From Takakia lepidozioides (Eukaryota; Streptophyta; Takakiopsida; Takakiales; Takakiaceae), in the NCBI GenBank assembly GCA_030704615.1, contig CM060734.1, forward strand, positions 49,060,042-49,124,041: a stretch of DNA of 64,000 nucleotides, in the 5' to 3' direction. Positions 1 through 12,017 of this stretch are shown piece after piece. The notes under the pieces were generated by a model that searched no databases, had not been told where the DNA came from, and saw nothing but the letters and a program-made list of their open reading frames with translations. Within the stretch, counting starts at the first letter, position 1; every line of letters starts with the position of its first letter. The translations under genes and the position numbers were made by a program.

Positions 1-3000
1 GCAATGATGCAAGGGCTGAGCTGGCAGTCAGTCAAGCCACCGTGGCTAACCTTCGTGAGCAGGTGGCCGTGCTTCACCAGCGCTTGGAGGCCTCCACAGT
101 TGAAGCTCTACCCCACTGCAATGGCAACGGCTCAGTGCTATCTGAGTCTCTGGATCTGCAAGAACAAGACAAGATGCTTGCCACCACACTTTTGGAAGTG
201 AAAGCACAACATGAAGGTCTGCAGCAGCAACTCCAGGAAGCGCACCTGCAAGCTCAGAGCCTGCAAGTGGAACTCCAAGAGCGGCAGCAGCAGCAGGAGG
301 CTGCTGAAGCTGCTGCCCTCCGCCTCTCAGTTGCCTGTGCGGCGGCTGAGCAAAGGGCTGACACTCTTTCTAGTGAGATTGCAAATGGTAAGGGCATTCG
401 TAGCAGTAGGCAGGTTCTTGCATATGGTACCCCGACGGTAGAACTGTTCCCTGAGTTCCTTTGCTCAGGCCGACCAACGTATAGTACTCAAGCCGCCTTT
501 GTCGTGTGAGTATGTAGCTGTCCATGTAAGCTGTTGATGACTGAACAGTTGTCAAGTTGGAAGCTAGTTTGTCTTCAATTCAAAGTTATTCCAGAGTGCC
601 AACCCTCTCTAGCCACTCTGGCTGTCCAGAGCAACTAGGAAAGTGAAGCAAGATGGAAGTGGTCATTAACCAAAGAGATTACTGAGAGAGCTTCTTCTCC
701 CAATGAATGGGGGCATTGTAGATGATGAAAACCTTTTTATGACTGAATTTCTTGGTTATCATTCCTCACTTCTCTCTGGGAAGCTCACTAAGAATCAGGT
801 GGTACAGCTGGCAGGAAGTTGGAGGAAGAGATAAGTGCTAGGGATGATAAGTATGCAGAGTTGGATTCAAAATTTGGCCGTTTGCAAAAGCGTGCTAAGC
901 AGCGCATCCAAGAAGTTCAAAAGGTTCACAGCCTTTCTTCCCGAGTCTGTTCATGATCTATTGCCATATCTTGTCGCTAAATTTGTGACTTCCTTAGTGT
1001 GGGCTTGGAAAGTTTCTACAGGCAATTTTGACCCAAAGTGCTCTAGTTTCTGTCAGTCAGTCTAGAATCAGGGGAGCACCCAAGTGCAGTCAGTGCATCC
1101 TTTCTTTTCATAGTCAATACTGCTCTGCATGTTTGCAGGCGAAGCTGACAGTAGGAAGGGGTGTGGGCATTACAATGGCAGGAGAAAGAAGAAGTGGAAG
1201 CACTGGTCACTGTAACAGAGGAGAAGGCAGTGCAAGCATTAGCCCGCCAAGCTGCATTACAAGCAGATTTGGACCGTACCCGCACTCAGGCTGGGGATGC
1301 CCTTCGCACCCTCGATTCTGAGCGCCAGCAATTGCGTACTGCCCATCTCAGGTTGCTTATTTAAGGCTTTTGACTTTCTCAGTCTTTTCCTGTTTCTCTG
1401 CCGATGTGTGATCAATGCAGTGGTATAGCCAAAATGGTAACTAGTTCTACTATCATACTATTGCACTGGCACTCAATGGCCTTAGGTCGTATTTGTGTGG
1501 GGAACCAGTTAGATGACAACCCAACTTCCCTTCTATTCTTGTCAATCCTCTAAATACACTGGTGGTTCACATTATGTGGGACATTGTTGAAACTCCATCA
1601 GATGGCTGGGAGGCAGGGCTGTAAATCTAGGAACTGGTCTTAGCTATTGCATTTGTGTAGGCTCAAAGAGGAAATGGAGGAGCTTCGCCATGCGCTTGAT
1701 GCCAAGGAACACAATCTTGCCGAGTCACGACGTCTGGCTTCTGAGAAGGATCAGGTTCTGTTATGTCCTGCTGCAGATGAGATGGATAGAAACAGTAGAT
1801 CTAGTTCATCGCATAATCATGAAACAGAATCTTTTGTGGTGACATGGCCTTTCACTCCTTACAGTTCATTGTAAATATGTTCTTTAGTTGTATAGGAGGT
1901 GATCCTGTAACTCCAATGGGGACTAAGACCACTCCCTGCATTAGATGGTGAAGCTTTGTGTCAGGGGTAATCAGTGCTTGTGTGGTATATCTTCTTCTAA
2001 ACCTTGACAGTGCAGGTGATGTATGCATGGAAAGAACAATTGGTGAGTAAATCATGGGAAAGAGAGTATGTGTTCTACGTTGAGGAGTTTCCCTGTGACA
2101 AATTACATTACAAGCAACAACTTGAAGATGTGGTGGGTGGTTTGTAGACTGTGCTGGAGATGGCCTCCATGTTGAAGGAAGCTGAGGCTAAACAGGAGGC
2201 TATTATACTAGATTTGAAGGAGAAACACCAGAAGGTGTGTGCCCTGGTGCCTGAGCTGTTCACCGTTTACTGTATATTTAGTTTAGCAATGTGAGGATGG
2301 AAACGTCTGGTTGGCAAGAGAAAGGTCTGCTATCTCATTTGATCAAGCTGTTCAGATGTTTGGCCCATTGAATACATCCGTTGATGAAGATTTAAGGTCT
2401 TCAGGGTTATTAGTGGTCTCTTAACTTGCTTCGCCTACTTTGCAGGCGATAGAGGGTTTGGAGTTGCAGTTGGCTGATTCTGCAAGAGACTGCAGTAAGG
2501 TGGTTGATACCCTCTCGGCCCTTCAGGTGAGATTAACTTTACATTCGGTGGATGCAGCAGCAGATGCCAGGGAGGGGAAATCAGATAGAGGATGCTTTCC
2601 TCAGATAATCTGCTCTATAGCTATCTGCTGATTGTCTAACTCTCTGCTGCAGCTTTCTTCTGTATTGAGAGCTGTAGATTGCATGCACCCCATAACTAAC
2701 CTGTACATAGCATAAGCTGCTAAGTCGGCACCCAGCCAACTTTGAAAGAGAACGCTGCACTATGAATTGTGGATGTCTCTGAGGTAGTTGTGTATAGCAG
2801 GTAATCATCAGGTAACCAAGTCCCCCTTTCCAAATTATTGTTCAACTGAAAGCTTCTTGTTTTACTTTTCGGTTGTTTTTTCTCCATAGTCTGTTCTGTT
2901 CTGATACTGTATCCTTGATCACTCCAAGAGTCAGAGCCACTGACATCACTTAAAAAGTATACTCCACTTGTTTGTGGTTTTCTTGTACTTCATAGTTATG

Positions 3001-6000
3001 GACTAGGTAGCATTTGAGAGGAGCCCCTGCTACCGGATATAGCAGGGACGACCTGCTATATCCGATAGCAGGGGCTCCTCTCGAGCACTACCGGACATAA
3101 CCGGTTTTTAGGGCAGCGAGCCAGTCAGTTTACCCTTGTACGTACCTACCACCACCGGATATAGCAGGGAGCCAGGACCTACCGAGCCGCATAGGTAGTT
3201 AAAATCTAGTAGGTCATAGAATACCACATATAGCACCCCTCCTCAAATCCAGTAGAAACACGCCACGTCAGCGAGTCTGCTCTAAAAATCGGTTATGTGC
3301 TACTACCATTGTGTCTATCTGTCTTTTGTTTAATTAATTGTTCTTGTGGAATCCATTCTGGTATGCTCCATGGGCAAGGCCTAGCTCATTGTAGCCTACA
3401 GTCAGAGGATTAGGCTAAGAGGAGGCGATGCATTGCAGGCCCAGCTGGCAGACAAGGAAGCCAGGTTGGCAGAGGTGGAAGCAGCCAGCAGTGGTGAGCT
3501 TGTTCGGCTCGGGGCAATGCTCGAGGCAGCACGTGGCGAAGTTTCCCGCCTCGATCTTGAGCATGTTTGTCTCCAAATCTACCTCCCTTCTGGTTCATGC
3601 AAAACTTCTTTCCGATCTCCTTATGCTGACGATAGGTTTTGGTTGGATGGGTGTGTTCAGAGAAAGGAGAAGGAGGTATGGGAGTCAAATGTGGTCAAGT
3701 TGAAGAACAAGTTGGAGGAATCAGAGAAAACGCATAGTCGACTAGAGGTGGCTGCAGCAGAGACCAGAGGTGCATACAGTTCTTCATTGCTACTTATGTG
3801 GTCGCAGTGACCTGCAGAGTTTGAGTCACAAATTAGATTTGAGGTTCAGGATTCCATCACTGGCTTTGCAACAATCTAACATTGTTGTAAACTGCAGGTA
3901 AGCTGGAGTCAGAATTGGAGGGACAATGTCAAGCTTTGAGTGCCGCTCAATCCGAACTTGTGATAGCCAGAGAGGAGGTACTGTTGTCTGGGCTATCTAA
4001 CACTTTGAAACTCCTAAACAGTTGAAACTAAACAGTTGATTCAGCATATTTCCCACTCACCTAGCTATGTGGCTGTCCTACCCACTCATGGATCTGCCAG
4101 TTTTCCCTTACTGGTCTTAGTTTGTCACCACTGGTTGGAATATAATTTTGAGGGAATCCAGCTCTTCTAGTTAGATAATCAGCTTTGGCATCCTCAATCA
4201 TTGATTCAACAAGAATGTTGGATAGAAGCTTTTTTCAGAGGGAAGCTATGCTCAGTGCCATCATCTGGTGTGATGCAGACTGCACAATGTGCCAAGGAGT
4301 TGGCAGCATACAAAGTGCGTGCTTATGCACTACTGCAGAAGAAAGAGGCAGAGTTGGTAGCAGCCCAGGACACAGAGCTGTTGGCAGCCCAGGAGGCGGC
4401 TCTCCAGGTCCAGCCAATGCCATCTCCCTTTACAGCTGCTTGATTTGCAAGGTCATACTGAAATGTGTGCTTCCAGTAAGTTGGAGGGGTTCAAGCTGGC
4501 CTCCTGAAGAGGGGTTGAGGAGTACGTGGGTTGGAGGGTGCAGGAAGCAAAGACAGAGGCAGCAGCAGCTGCAGCTGAAAGAGATCGAGCTGTGAAAGCA
4601 CTGCAGGAAGCTGTCACCGAGTACCAGACTCAACTTGATGCCAGGTGCATGCCACTACTTTTACCTTCAGCGTTCAAGTGGCAGTCGTTATCACATTCAC
4701 ATGTTTAAAAAGAATCCGTATGTGTACCCCGTAAGCTGATCAAGCAAGGGTCTTTGTGTAACTCTTAGCTATCAGCAGAGGGATATAACTATTGTAGCCT
4801 GTAGGTGCACAGTTTTGCCAGCTACATAGAGGATCCTTTGCACTGAATAGGTGAAGTGACACTGAGGACTAGGGACAGGTACTGATTTTGCTTTCATGAA
4901 TTACAGAGCGGTGGCCATCCTGGATGCAGAGCAACATATTTGGGACTTGGCCACAAAACTGGAGTCAAGCAAGGCCCTACTGCTCTCACAGCAATTAGAG
5001 TGGCAGGGTCGCATCGAACAAGTTGAAGAGACCTGTCGTTGTAAGTTGCTCTGTTGTTTGAATTCTTGACATATTGTGGATGCAGTTGCCAGTATACCAG
5101 GTCAGCTGTGGCGATGTCTCCTACAGAAGTGTGTTCTTGAAGTGTGTTCTATAATATTTTCGTTCTCAGTGTAGTCAGTGTAGTGCGTATATTAGCTTGC
5201 AACAGACCCTTAGCACTACCGTGGAAGTTGACTACCAGTAGCCGGAAGATCAATGGCAAGGGTTCTGTTCTTTGATACAGTGAAGTGTGAAGTGGTGGAA
5301 GTGAAGGCCAGGGGAAGCAGACCTAATGAAGCAGACCTGAGCAGTGAGCTTGCTGCCCTTCGTACCACGCATGAGCAACTCAAGGTGATGAGAATTCTGT
5401 AGCCTTCCTTGCTGTTCTTTGTCCTTTGCCCATTACTTCTGCCCAACACAACTTGTAGGGATCCACATCTACACAGCAGAAGAATCGGCAGTGACCAGTT
5501 TCCAGTGAACTTCAATTCTCATTCACAGGCAGCAGAAATTTTGACTGTTGAGACCAAATTAATACTGAAAGGGTTCTGATTTTGCAGCAATATCACAGAA
5601 CAATGTGGACCCCAAGACTTTGTAAGTTTTATACAGTAATTGGATGGTTTTCTCCTGCAAGTTCTCATTTTAGGGGGCTGTGGTTGTCTGGCAAACCAAG
5701 TTTTGGGACACACACAACTTGTATGTGTACAAGTTGGGTTTTGATGTAAAGAACGAACAGTTCCGGAAAGTCTACTTTTGTGGCATGTCAGAAGCATTAA
5801 TACTTTATGCTAAAGCACAGCATCCAATAGATGGCCCAGTGGTTAGGGCACAAGTCCGCCTTACAAGTGTTCATGCATTCAAAGCCGCATGGATGTATGT
5901 TGGATGTCACCCATTATAGCCAATCCAGCTATAAAAATGGGTCCCCTGGTCAACCGGTCACTTAGGGTACCTGAGGACTTGCGAGTCCTTTGGGGAGGTT

Positions 6001-9000
6001 TAGGCAACCGCATTGCCCCGGTACAGCCAAACAGAAGGCAGTAGCCCTTTGGGTTGGAGTGACACCATAAGTTACGCCTGCTTCGGCAGGAGTCTTACTC
6101 TCTCTCTCTCTCTCTGCTGAGGTTAAGAAAACCATGCTTTGTCACGTTATTAGACCTGCCTTGGAGTACGGATCTGCTATATGGGTTGATAACTCCAACC
6201 AGGCTAAGTCTCTAGAATCCATTCAAGTGGGGGTGCTTAAGGAGTGTATGTCAGCATGCTCCAAAACAGCCAATGTGGCTGTTCGGGGTGAGTTTGGCAT
6301 TCCGTCCTTAAGCTCCGGACGAGATGAATTCAAGGTCAGATGGTGGGGTCAGCTGCAACATATGCCCAACACCAGATATCCTAAGTTAATCGACTCTATA
6401 TCTTGGAAACAGGACCGCCCTGTCAAACAGGCTAAGTCCTGGCAGAAGAGAGTAGAAGAGATTCTCAAGGACCTGGACCTGGATCCGCAAGTCTTGACCC
6501 TGCTGGATAAATCTGACTTAGAGGCTGTAGTGTCCTCAGCCATGTCTGTTGCCATGAGATTGTCTGATGAAAATGAAGTTAGGCAGAAAACTTCCCTGAA
6601 CTTGTTTCCAGTCAGTGACATGGGGGAGGACATCTTGGATGACCTCAAGGGTCTACCCACTCTCGGCACTAGACTGAAATTTAAACTCAGGGCAGGAAGC
6701 CTACCTTTGAACAGCAAACAGAAGCAGAGAGGAAAGGGAGAGTGCAATTGCCCGCTGTGTGGGCAATCTGAAGACAGTATTCACTTTCTGATACACTGTC
6801 CGGGGTTCTCTCACCAAAGAGACGCTCTCTTCAATTCTATCAAGGGAATTGTGCCTGTACCCCTGTTTAACAACTTTGAAAGTCTCGAGGCTGAGCCAAA
6901 AGCCCAGGCCCTCCTGAGGCCTAGTTTTTGGGCAAATCACACACAGCAGATTGATCTTGTGTGAAGGGATTTCTAGAGGATATCTGGAAAACCCGGATTA
7001 ATTCTATATATGATGGTAAGTCACACTACCAACGTCAGCCCCTGACAGAGGTAGGTTCTGTCCCTTTTGTTCCCGCTCAAACTGGGCGCGGGGTCAATGG
7101 CCATAAGGCTACGGCAAACAACGTCTTATGAGTACAATCTCTCTGCTAAAGCAGCAAACAACGTCTTATGACTACATTCTCTGCTAAAGCACATTGGGTG
7201 CAGTATAGTTTTTGGATTTGTGACTTATCTGTGTTTGTCCAAAGCAGTTGGATTTCTGTCCAGAGTCATTGAAATCTCTAGGAATTTTTAGATGACAGTT
7301 GTTAGACATTGTCATATCATCCCACTGAGTGTCCTCCTGTTTGCATGCCAAGGGTGACTTAATGATTTTAGAGATTTTGGTGGAGGGTCGGGGTGCAGGG
7401 AGAGTTTGATTCTTACCAAGAATTAGCAAATCGCATGATGGAGAATAAGGACCATGAAATCTCACGGCTCCTGGATGATATCGCAAGACTCCAGACCTCT
7501 TTGCGCTTGCAAACTCAGGTGCCTTCTTGAAGTTCCTTCACTACTATTCCTTTTGACCCTCTCCCCACCTGACTTGGTGTGTCAGTGTCTTTACGGTTTC
7601 CTAATCTTTACACAGCTATGTAGGAAGATGTCCCTTATGGACCTAATCATACTTTCTGTTTTGACAGGCTGGGACCGGAGCAGTGGAGAAAGCAGGTACT
7701 AGCTAACCATTGGTACTAGGTGAATTGAGTCTAGTTGCCTTATGCTGACATTCATTACCTCCAGTCATGATTGGGTATATCTATGGCATTGCTGTGAAGT
7801 CAGATTCCTTGGGGAAATTTGAAACGTTTGGAAGTCCTTTTACCTTCATATCTGAATCACATTGCACAGCGTCGTTCAACAATTTCAGTTTCCTGACAGA
7901 CAATCAAAGTGTGTTGACGTGGTAGTATGGTGTGGTGGGCTAATGCAGTGGCAGATACACCAGTGTCTTCTGTGGCAGTTGCAGAACAGCAAATATTGGT
8001 GTGCTACTCTTCTTTTTGTGGAATGTTCTCAGTTAGGGAAACTCAGTCAATGTTGGGTGTTGTTACAGTACCCCTTCGTACTCAAAATTTTAGAGAGAAG
8101 CACTCTTCTTCAATTGAACTGCCACTGACCATCAACTTGCACTCAATGGGCTAATATTTGGAGTATGTGACAAAGATTCTTTGACCTCATTTCCAAGAGC
8201 AGGTGATATTTGTGAGGTCCTGTAGGATCCTAGTCGATCTGGCCACAGGTTGAAGGTGAGTGCACAGTGCTACTGTTTGTTGCTGTGGCAAAACCAGAAA
8301 GGTCAGTCAGCCAGATGTCGGCCTCAAAATCTGATATAACTAGTTCATGCCTGCTGTTTCCAGCTCTTGGCCAGGCAACAAGCACAACGAGAAGAGGAAG
8401 TTACACAGTGCCGTCGCCACATTCAGGCCCTGCAAGTATTGTCTACTGAAATTTGCACCTTTCTGCATTGTTGGTGGAGTTCATAGTTGATGTCTTTGCT
8501 AGGGAAAAAGAAGCAAATTCTCTCACACGGACAGGTGCAGATTTTGCAACATTTGGTTGGTGGCATGATCAGAGCATGGGGATGGGAAACAGGAAGAAAT
8601 CACGGAGCTGGAGCATGAGAACCGCTTGCACTGTCAACAAGTATGCTAGTATATGATTCCCCATTGACTGTGGAGTTTTTGGATTGTGCATTCACCAGTA
8701 TCTGCTGGGCCTGAATGATGGTCCTGCGTGCACCTTGCAGCTCTGACATAGTGCCATGGGGGAAGTTTCCTGAAAAAACAAGGGAGATGATTGAAACTCC
8801 CTTAAGATTGCCAGTCGTGCAGTTCTTTGGAACATCATGTTATGTGGCTTTTGGGGAAGATCCTGGCAAAGGTGACAGTTACTGTCATTTAAAGTTGTTT
8901 GCTCACTTTGGTGTAGGCGGAAATGCTGAAGGAAGAGCTCCGCAACCTAGAGCGTGCTCAGAAGCGCGATGGTGTTGATATGACCTACCTCAAGAACGTT

Positions 9001-10113
9001 GTACTGAAGCTGTTAGAAACTGGTAGCATTCTAACCTCTTTCAAGTTGTACACGTCATTTCATACCAAAATGGCAACTGGTTGACAGGCACATGAACAGT
9101 GATAGCCTCTATTTCATGGGAGTAGCACCTGGGAGTAGGGTTTCCTGCTTAAGCCCAAGAGGTATTAAGATATCAGATAAATGTGTTGAGAGCCAAAGTG
9201 GTCATGTATAATAAAACATCACTTTAAATAAGCAGCCTATGGATGACACATCTTTAGTGAGTATGTTTTGCACTATGCATGGGAGAACTGTTAGAAAATG
9301 GGTTCCTCAAGTAGCAGAAGTTGATTAGAGAGGGTGGTTTTGCAGGTGAAGTGGAGGCTCTACTGCCCGTCATTGCCATGCTTCTCCAATTTAGCCCGGA
9401 GGAGGTTGTTTGTTCTCTCACTCTGCAATGAACAAAAGGGCTTGTTTAGCACTATAGGGGTGGGGTTGCAGCAGTAATCAACTTGTGGTTTTCTGTAATT
9501 TGGGTGAAGCATGCTGTTTCGACATCTACCATTTGCTTATTCTGTTGGAGTTGTTGGGGCTGATGAACTGCTGTGGTCTACAGGATCAGTCGAAACATAG
9601 AATCAATCTTTGAATCCACAGCGCAAAGTGCTATGACAGATGGCCTTCCCTTCTGTAGCTTGACTCGTAAACAAAAAGCCAGCCTACATTTTCGATCCTG
9701 GTCGATGATATGAAATCTCCTTGCATAAATCCTAGAGTCCAAATGTACATCTGCCAGCATCAACTATCCATGCACAAGTGTGACGAAAGAATCCAAATTG
9801 GAATCATAGTTTCTCTAGAATGTTGATGAGACAGTTGCATCATGTCATACATATGGTAGACTGTAATGTAAGAAGTGCATTGCTGTTGTCTTCTGGCTCC
9901 TCAGTAGAGGTAGATATGTTTATGAATAATGCTGGGATGACTGAAGGTGCTCTGTACTTTGCATTTGAAAATGTGCAGCTCAGGAGATGTCATGAAGCCT
10001 ACAAGATAAGTGCCGCATCAGAGGTGGTGCCATTAAGTGGGGCAGCAGCTGTGGTAGATGCCGCGGCTGCTGCCCCACGCTCTTTGCTCTCAAGACTTAC
10101 TGGGGGCCGCTAA
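1..10113 (+). CDS. GRIP: GRIP-domain golgin (5' end outside window)
   Basis: Long coiled-coil golgin that should tether vesicles at the trans-Golgi through its C-terminal GRIP domain, which in known golgins binds ARL1 GTPase. I read 21 exons: 1-387, 808-923, 1182-1351, 1661-1754, 2148-2234, 2446-2526, 3439-3564, 3661-3769, 3898-3977, 4279-4407, 4544-4644, 4907-5040, 5281-5384, 7399-7518, 7668-7695, 7955-7998, 8364-8435, 8593-8640, 8917-9022, 9346-9407, 9979-10113. Phases agree at all junctions and give 776 residues, close to the plant family length as I recall it, so little is missing. Diagnostic stretches are KRAKQRIQEVQK (exon 2), YKVRAYALLQKKEAEL, QELANRMMENKDHEISRLL and the GRIP core VDMTYLKNVVLKLLETGE, EVEALLPVIAMLLQFSPEE and RCHEAY. 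The tail is Ala-rich, ending LLSRLTGGR. Closest to Arabidopsis GRIP (At5g66030 type) from memory of the family. The 5385-7398 intron carries a LINE. Confidence 0.93.
3016..3082. repeat. Near-perfect 31-bp-arm hairpin
   Basis: Arms at 3016-3046 and 3052-3082 are reverse complements with a single mismatch and a 5-base loop (GACGA). The arm begins GAGAGGAGCCCCTGCTACCG and contains the palindromic-looking GGATATAGCAGG. A partial third copy (CCGGATATAGCAGGGA) lies near 3157. It lies inside an intron of the golgin gene. It looks like the foldback part of a MITE. Confidence 0.85.
3086..3308. mobile_element. Candidate MITE with ~25-bp imperfect inverted ends
   Basis: ACATAACCGGTTTTTAG near 3096-3112 is matched in inverse by CTAAAAATCGGTTATGT near 3282-3298, extending outward to ACTACC / GGTAGT-like sequence. 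Internal DNA has no ORF. The strong hairpin at 3016-3082 abuts it, so the true element may start near 3010. Target duplications were not established. Confidence 0.45.
5826..6120 (+). mobile_element. Possible tRNA-derived SINE fragment ending in (CT)n
   Basis: TGGCCCAGTGGTTAGGGC at about 5833 resembles a Pol III A box, and GTTCATGCATTCAAAGCC lies at the distance of a weak B box. The stretch ends in a (CT) run near 6096-6116, directly before the LINE fragment. No cloverleaf could be drawn, so this is not called a tRNA gene. Other copies would be needed to confirm it. Confidence 0.3.
6121..7190 (+). mobile_element. 5'-truncated LINE (ORF2 C-terminus and 3' tail) in GRIP intron
   Basis: A 276-residue frame (6134-6964) matches the end of LINE ORF2 proteins. 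It has the post-RT segment (IRPALEYGSAIW, then RGEFGIPSLSSGR) and a zinc site CNCPLCG...HFLIHC. After the stop at 6962-6964 a frame shift restores homologous coding (KGFLEDIWKTRINSIY) up to TGA at 7129-7131, so one small indel broke it. The 3' tail contains a 40-bp unit repeated twice (7112-7190, CAAACAACGTCTTATG). It lies in sense orientation inside the golgin intron 5385-7398. Four other tails in this window match it in inverse orientation. Confidence 0.85.
6134..7131 (+). pseudogene. LINE ORF2 C-terminal fragment, frameshifted
   Basis: Encodes only the region after the reverse-transcriptase palm and the CCHC-like zinc motif, so it cannot be active. Position 6962 is a premature stop. The downstream piece in another frame aligns with the minus-strand LINE piece at 24958-25215 (QQID then KGFLEEI versus KGFLEDI), which shows where the original frame ran. 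The 5' truncation point near 6121 abuts a CT microsatellite. Derived from target-primed retrotransposition by inference. Confidence 0.8.
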
Positions 10114-12017
10114 CATGCAGCCTTTTTAGAACCTTCCACGGTCTCTCTCTTTTCTTCTTTGATTAAGCAGTTCTTGAAAAATTGTGTAAGGTATACTTCC
10201 AATTGGAGGTGACCAATGCATTGAGTTACTGCTTTCTTATCCTGTTTTTCATGGCACGTTCTTTCTTTGTAATTTGCTGTTTGCGTATTAGGGTGGAAGT
10301 AGCTGACAGCCTCATACTTAGTGTCATGCTGTCTGTCAACAACGAGTTCATTCTTTATTCTTGACATATATTTCATGACAAGTGAGCTATAATTCTGTAG
10401 TTTCATCTAGTTTGCATGACTGCGTGACAGTTGACATATTATACAGTAGGGGAAGTCGCAAATGAGCTATGGGAAAGCTCAAGGTATAGGTGTCCCAATG
10501 TCCCCACTGGATGGAGGTAGGCCATCAGGGACGTACTCTCTATAGGAAATACAGGACATAAACTCTGATAGTCTGTGTTACCTCTAGTGGTGGCTGCTAC
10601 TGAGATTGTCATCTCTGTGGACATGATTTTGGGCTATGTGCATAGAATGTCGTGCAAGTTTATGTCCATTGTTGGATAAAACTGGTTTAGTTGTACTTTT
10701 CAACCAGGAATCTAGTAGAATGTACTCATAAGACATTGTTAATCTGAATATACACTCATGGAGACACGAATATTCAACCAGGACTTATAGCTGCACCCTT
10801 GTCTCTTATATGCCATGTAGCTTGAGTTTAAAATCTGATAACTTGTGTTTTGTTGATTGGAGTCATGGTTTCTCCAACTGCTGTATAGCTTCCATAGCCA
10901 CCGAGAGGTCTATCTCTCCAGGTTCTGGAACACTCCTGTAGCCTGTACAACCACAGAGTGGAATTTTTTTGTTTCCATGTAACTAATAGGACTTTACAAA
11001 GTTTTGTTTTTCCCCAGGATACTTGATAATTGATAAACTTGTAATTGAAAATCACACTTGAATGATACCAATATTGATACCTGAAACCAGCTGGAATTAT
11101 GATAATAATATTTTGCATTAATTCACGTCGCACACCTGCCTCCTCTTATTAGCTCCTCTCCCCTCTTCAGCTGAACTCTTCCATCGTACTGTTTCCAGCT
11201 CTTTTTTACCTTGCAAAAGCTCTGCTTTGGCTGAAGCAGCCTGCATATCTCCTTCACCTTTATTTCTTCTTCTTCCTGCTTCTTTGCTAGTTCGGCCTGC
11301 TCACATGCTACCCAACCTCTTATATAGTAGAGTGTTATTTAGAATTCTTGAAGTTGTTGGAATGTCATGTTCCCCCACAGTAAGCCTTCATGGCCCCTGG
11401 GGTGGTTATTTTTTCCACCTTAGGTGACTCTTCATTTAATTAATTTGATTAAAAGGACCACTGTCCCCTTTTTTTAAAAATAAAAAAATAAATTTTTTTC
11501 ATTTATTTAGACAAAATATATCTGTCACTGTATATACCACGCCGGTATGAACATTTTGTGAAACCTTTGGTACTCATACTAGTCTGGTATGTTCTAAACA
11601 TGATACCAGATCAGAAACTTTATCTTTATATTTACCTTAACCAAATTTCATGCTATTTCAACAGAAGAGATGAACATTTCATTATTCTGAGTGAAATTGG
11701 TATACTCTTAGTGCAATGCATAGGCTGAATTCTCATCAACTACCTTCAGTTGCCAGGCATGAGGGAAATAATTACATGAGGTACTTGAAACAAAGTGAGG
11801 CACTGACTCCTGTTAGTTACTGCAAGGGGAGGAACTACTCTATCAGAAGTGGCTTCCTAGCAGATTGTGGTTACCTCTTAGAGCAACCAAAAGTGCAGGG
11901 TGACAACACCAAGCGAAGGTTTAATGAACTTATTGTTCCTGCCATACCAGCAGAGACCATGAATTGTGCATGAATGCAACACCTGAAAGAGAGCAAGCAG
12001 TGTGACTGAAGCAGAAG
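10114..12017. other. Intergenic, AT-rich, convergent 3' flanks
   Basis: Space between the 3' ends of the golgin (+) and the PsbP gene (-). It should contain both 3' UTRs. It also holds a 22-bp LINE tail at 10719-10740, an A/T-rich tract at 11460-11520, and at 11381-11430 a sequence beginning TAAGCCTTCATGGCC that recurs at 28653 next to a poly(A) retroposon. No convincing gene. Confidence 0.6.
10719..10740 (-). repeat. Ultra-short LINE 3' tail
   Basis: AATGTACTCATAAGACATTG matches, in inverse orientation, the terminal tail of the LINE at 7112-7131. Only about 22 bases remain, so this is either an extreme 5' truncation or a decayed remnant. Confidence 0.5.

Larger units (their letters stand above)
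2527..3438 (+). other. GRIP intron with foldback DNA
   Basis: Intron of the golgin gene. It holds no coding signal. Its second half contains a strong hairpin and a pair of inverted repeats, described separately. Confidence 0.7.

Noticed and set aside
2013-2040. Additional golgin exon after GTGCAG at 2012
   Set aside because: Skipping it keeps the phase and the expected family order (EKDQ to TVLEMAS), while including it adds an unsupported peptide.
5826-5900. Functional tRNA gene
   Set aside because: Only A-box/B-box-like words are visible; no cloverleaf stems can be drawn.
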